Source: Ramazzottius varieornatus (Eukaryota; Tardigrada; Eutardigrada; Parachela; Ramazzottiidae). Taken from it: a stretch of DNA of 64,000 nt. The notes under the pieces are model-generated. The model ran no database searches, had not been told where the DNA came from, and was given only the letters and a program-made list of their open reading frames with translations. Below are positions 62,801-64,000 of this stretch, in pieces; the stretch's first letter is position 1; each line of letters starts with the position of its first letter. The stretch spans positions 2,732,912-2,796,911 of the forward strand of contig BDGG01000004.1 of NCBI GenBank assembly GCA_001949185.1. The letters run 5' to 3'. Position numbers and translations under genes: made by a program.

Positions 62801-64000
62801 ACTGGAACTGAATGTCACCCAGATGGAGGATGGCTGCCAGTACACGGTACACCGACGTTAATTCTTGCAAGTTGAACCCAATATTTTGTAGATGGTCGTG
62901 GAGCAAAGCGAATTTGGCTCGATGAGCCGAGACCAGAGCCGCATTGTCGCCCGTGTATTTGTTCAAGTAATTGTGTCCATGACGGGGCTTCAGGTTGTAA
63001 AAGTCTTGGGCTGAAGAATTAGGAAGGTTGGTCGCTCTGCTCAGTCCATCATATACGTAGTAGAAGACATGGAAATTTTCTTCATTTCTACAATACACAA
63101 CATCACTATTTCGTTCAGTTGTATCCAAATATGTATGGTATTAGAAACTGTGCACCAATAAAAATAATGACTTTGTGATCTCAGTTGATTAGTCAATCAA
63201 CCCATGGGTCGTCACATTTACATACTATAACCTCGAGCGCAACTAGCGCAACTAGCTCGTATGATCTACATTATGCTTTCTGTATCACTGTATTTTGGTT
63301 CGTTCATCGCTAAATATTAATACGAGCAACAGTACGCAGGATGGGTTTTTTACAAGTAAACGTACGGAGCCTGGTGAACCACTCGGCCTTTTTCCAGAAG
63401 ATACTCCGAGAGCCTGACAGCGCTCAGGTGACCAGCTTTGCTGAAGAGCAACTCCATGTACTTGCCAAAGCGTGAGCTGTTTTCGTTGAGACCTATTCAT
63501 GAAAGTGTATTAATACACAGGTCGTGCTTTCATAATTATATCAGGACCATTGACCATTCGATCAAGTTCGGATCGTCGATACTCATGAAAGGCAAAACTG
63601 GCTTGAAAAAAATTGGACTAACCAGTCTCTTACCGGTCTTGGCATTGCCGAAAGCTTCCATCGCCGTACTGATTATGAGGATCTTTTGTTCGAGAGTCTT
63701 GTTGACCGTCTGAAAGCGGCTTTTAGTTAGATAAGCCATGGTGGTCTGTGAAATGAACAATGGACAAAAGAGCATGCATGAACTCCACGTACCCGCCCGA
63801 GCCGAGTTAAATGCTGGATCAAGTACTTTGCGTTTTCCGTCTTGCCGGATCCGGATTCACCAGATATCACTACCACCTAAACCAAACTATGAGAGCCATC
63901 CAGACTGAAGCGACTTCTCAAATCTTTCTGTACCTGGTTTTGCGCACTCTGAAGCATGGTGTGATATGCGGAATCGGAGATCCCGAAAATGTGAGGCGGC
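59836..64000 (-). CDS. MYO3: Class III-type unconventional myosin, 5' part off window
   Basis: Thirteen exons join in phase on the minus strand: 64000-63934, 63876-63793, 63709-63634, 63492-63366, 63087-62735, 62696-62441, 62371-62281, 62187-61891, 61817-61462, 61371-61222, 61162-61045, 60982-60820 and 60761-59836. The motor shows PPHIFGISDSAYHTML, the P-loop GESGSGKTENAK, NENSSRFGKYMELLF, AILDIFGFENF and FRYSLMDLLSKIVAGNPHFI then RCIKPND. The run FRYSLMDLLSK...RCIKPN and TKVFLKHYVADQL favour class III. Two IQ-type motifs follow (TRIQTRFRGWMARKRYL, TTIQKVFRGWIVRRRC). A basic Ser-rich tail carries two DFRxxL-type motifs (DFRKVLRKTS, DFRNVLRNN) at its end. Class III myosins often have an N-terminal kinase; whether this one does cannot be seen. 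The intron after 61462 uses a consensus GC donor. Confidence 0.85.

Noticed and set aside
61438-63775. Reading frames continuing past myosin exon ends into introns
   Set aside because: Phase-consistent splice sites and motor homology end the exons earlier; the extensions are intron sequence.

Overview
This window is nuclear DNA from a small, gene-dense animal genome. Nearly every gene is split by short introns, mostly about 50-120 nt, with GT(or GC)...AG borders. I joined exons by hand, checking reading phase at each junction and comparing with remembered protein families; no alignment was run. The set includes a Spätzle-like cystine-knot ligand, a W(X6)W-amide (MIP/allatostatin-B) neuropeptide precursor and a class III-type myosin. 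That points to an ecdysozoan, probably a panarthropod. The extreme compactness would fit a tardigrade, but this is inference.

Layout, left to right: 3' part of liprin-beta (+, 1-3247); CDK8 (-, 3468-6058); a KIF21-type kinesin without WD40 repeats (+, 6478-12216); an HSPA12-like Hsp70 relative (-, 12569-15200); EDEM2 (-, 15459-18401); prefoldin subunit 1 (+, 18978-19510); about 3.7 kb with only weak gene candidates; a complete dystrophin of about 47 coding exons in 13.6 kb (+, 23208-36765); an ELOVL fatty-acid elongase (+, 37586-39015); the Spätzle-like ligand (+, 39645-41499); RPS10 (-, 41905-42733); an unidentified stretch; a short CHERP-like splicing protein (+, 43504-44997); mitochondrial glycerol-3-phosphate dehydrogenase GPD2 (+, 46195-49467); a 2.3 kb gap; the MIP precursor (-, 51735-52220); DENND5 (+, 53481-59596); and a class III-type myosin running off the right edge (-, 59836-64000).

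The genes do not form one pathway. They are ordinary housekeeping, cytoskeletal, ER and signalling genes, often head-to-head (CDK8/KIF21, EDEM2/PFDN1) or tail-to-tail (liprin/CDK8).

The most notable unlisted structure is a dispersed family of long imperfect palindromes. Each copy is about 105-145 bp, with arms of roughly 40-50 nt centred on AAGTGGCGCA / TGCGCCACTT. Six two-armed copies lie in the window, all inside introns of KIF21, HSPA12, dystrophin, RPS10 and GPD2 (two), and at least one decayed relative lies in DENND5. Other notable points are five GC-AG introns, a CHERP homologue lacking its usual CID and G-patch, a kinesin-21 lacking WD40 repeats, and a Spätzle-like ligand with a long Ser/Thr-rich tail.
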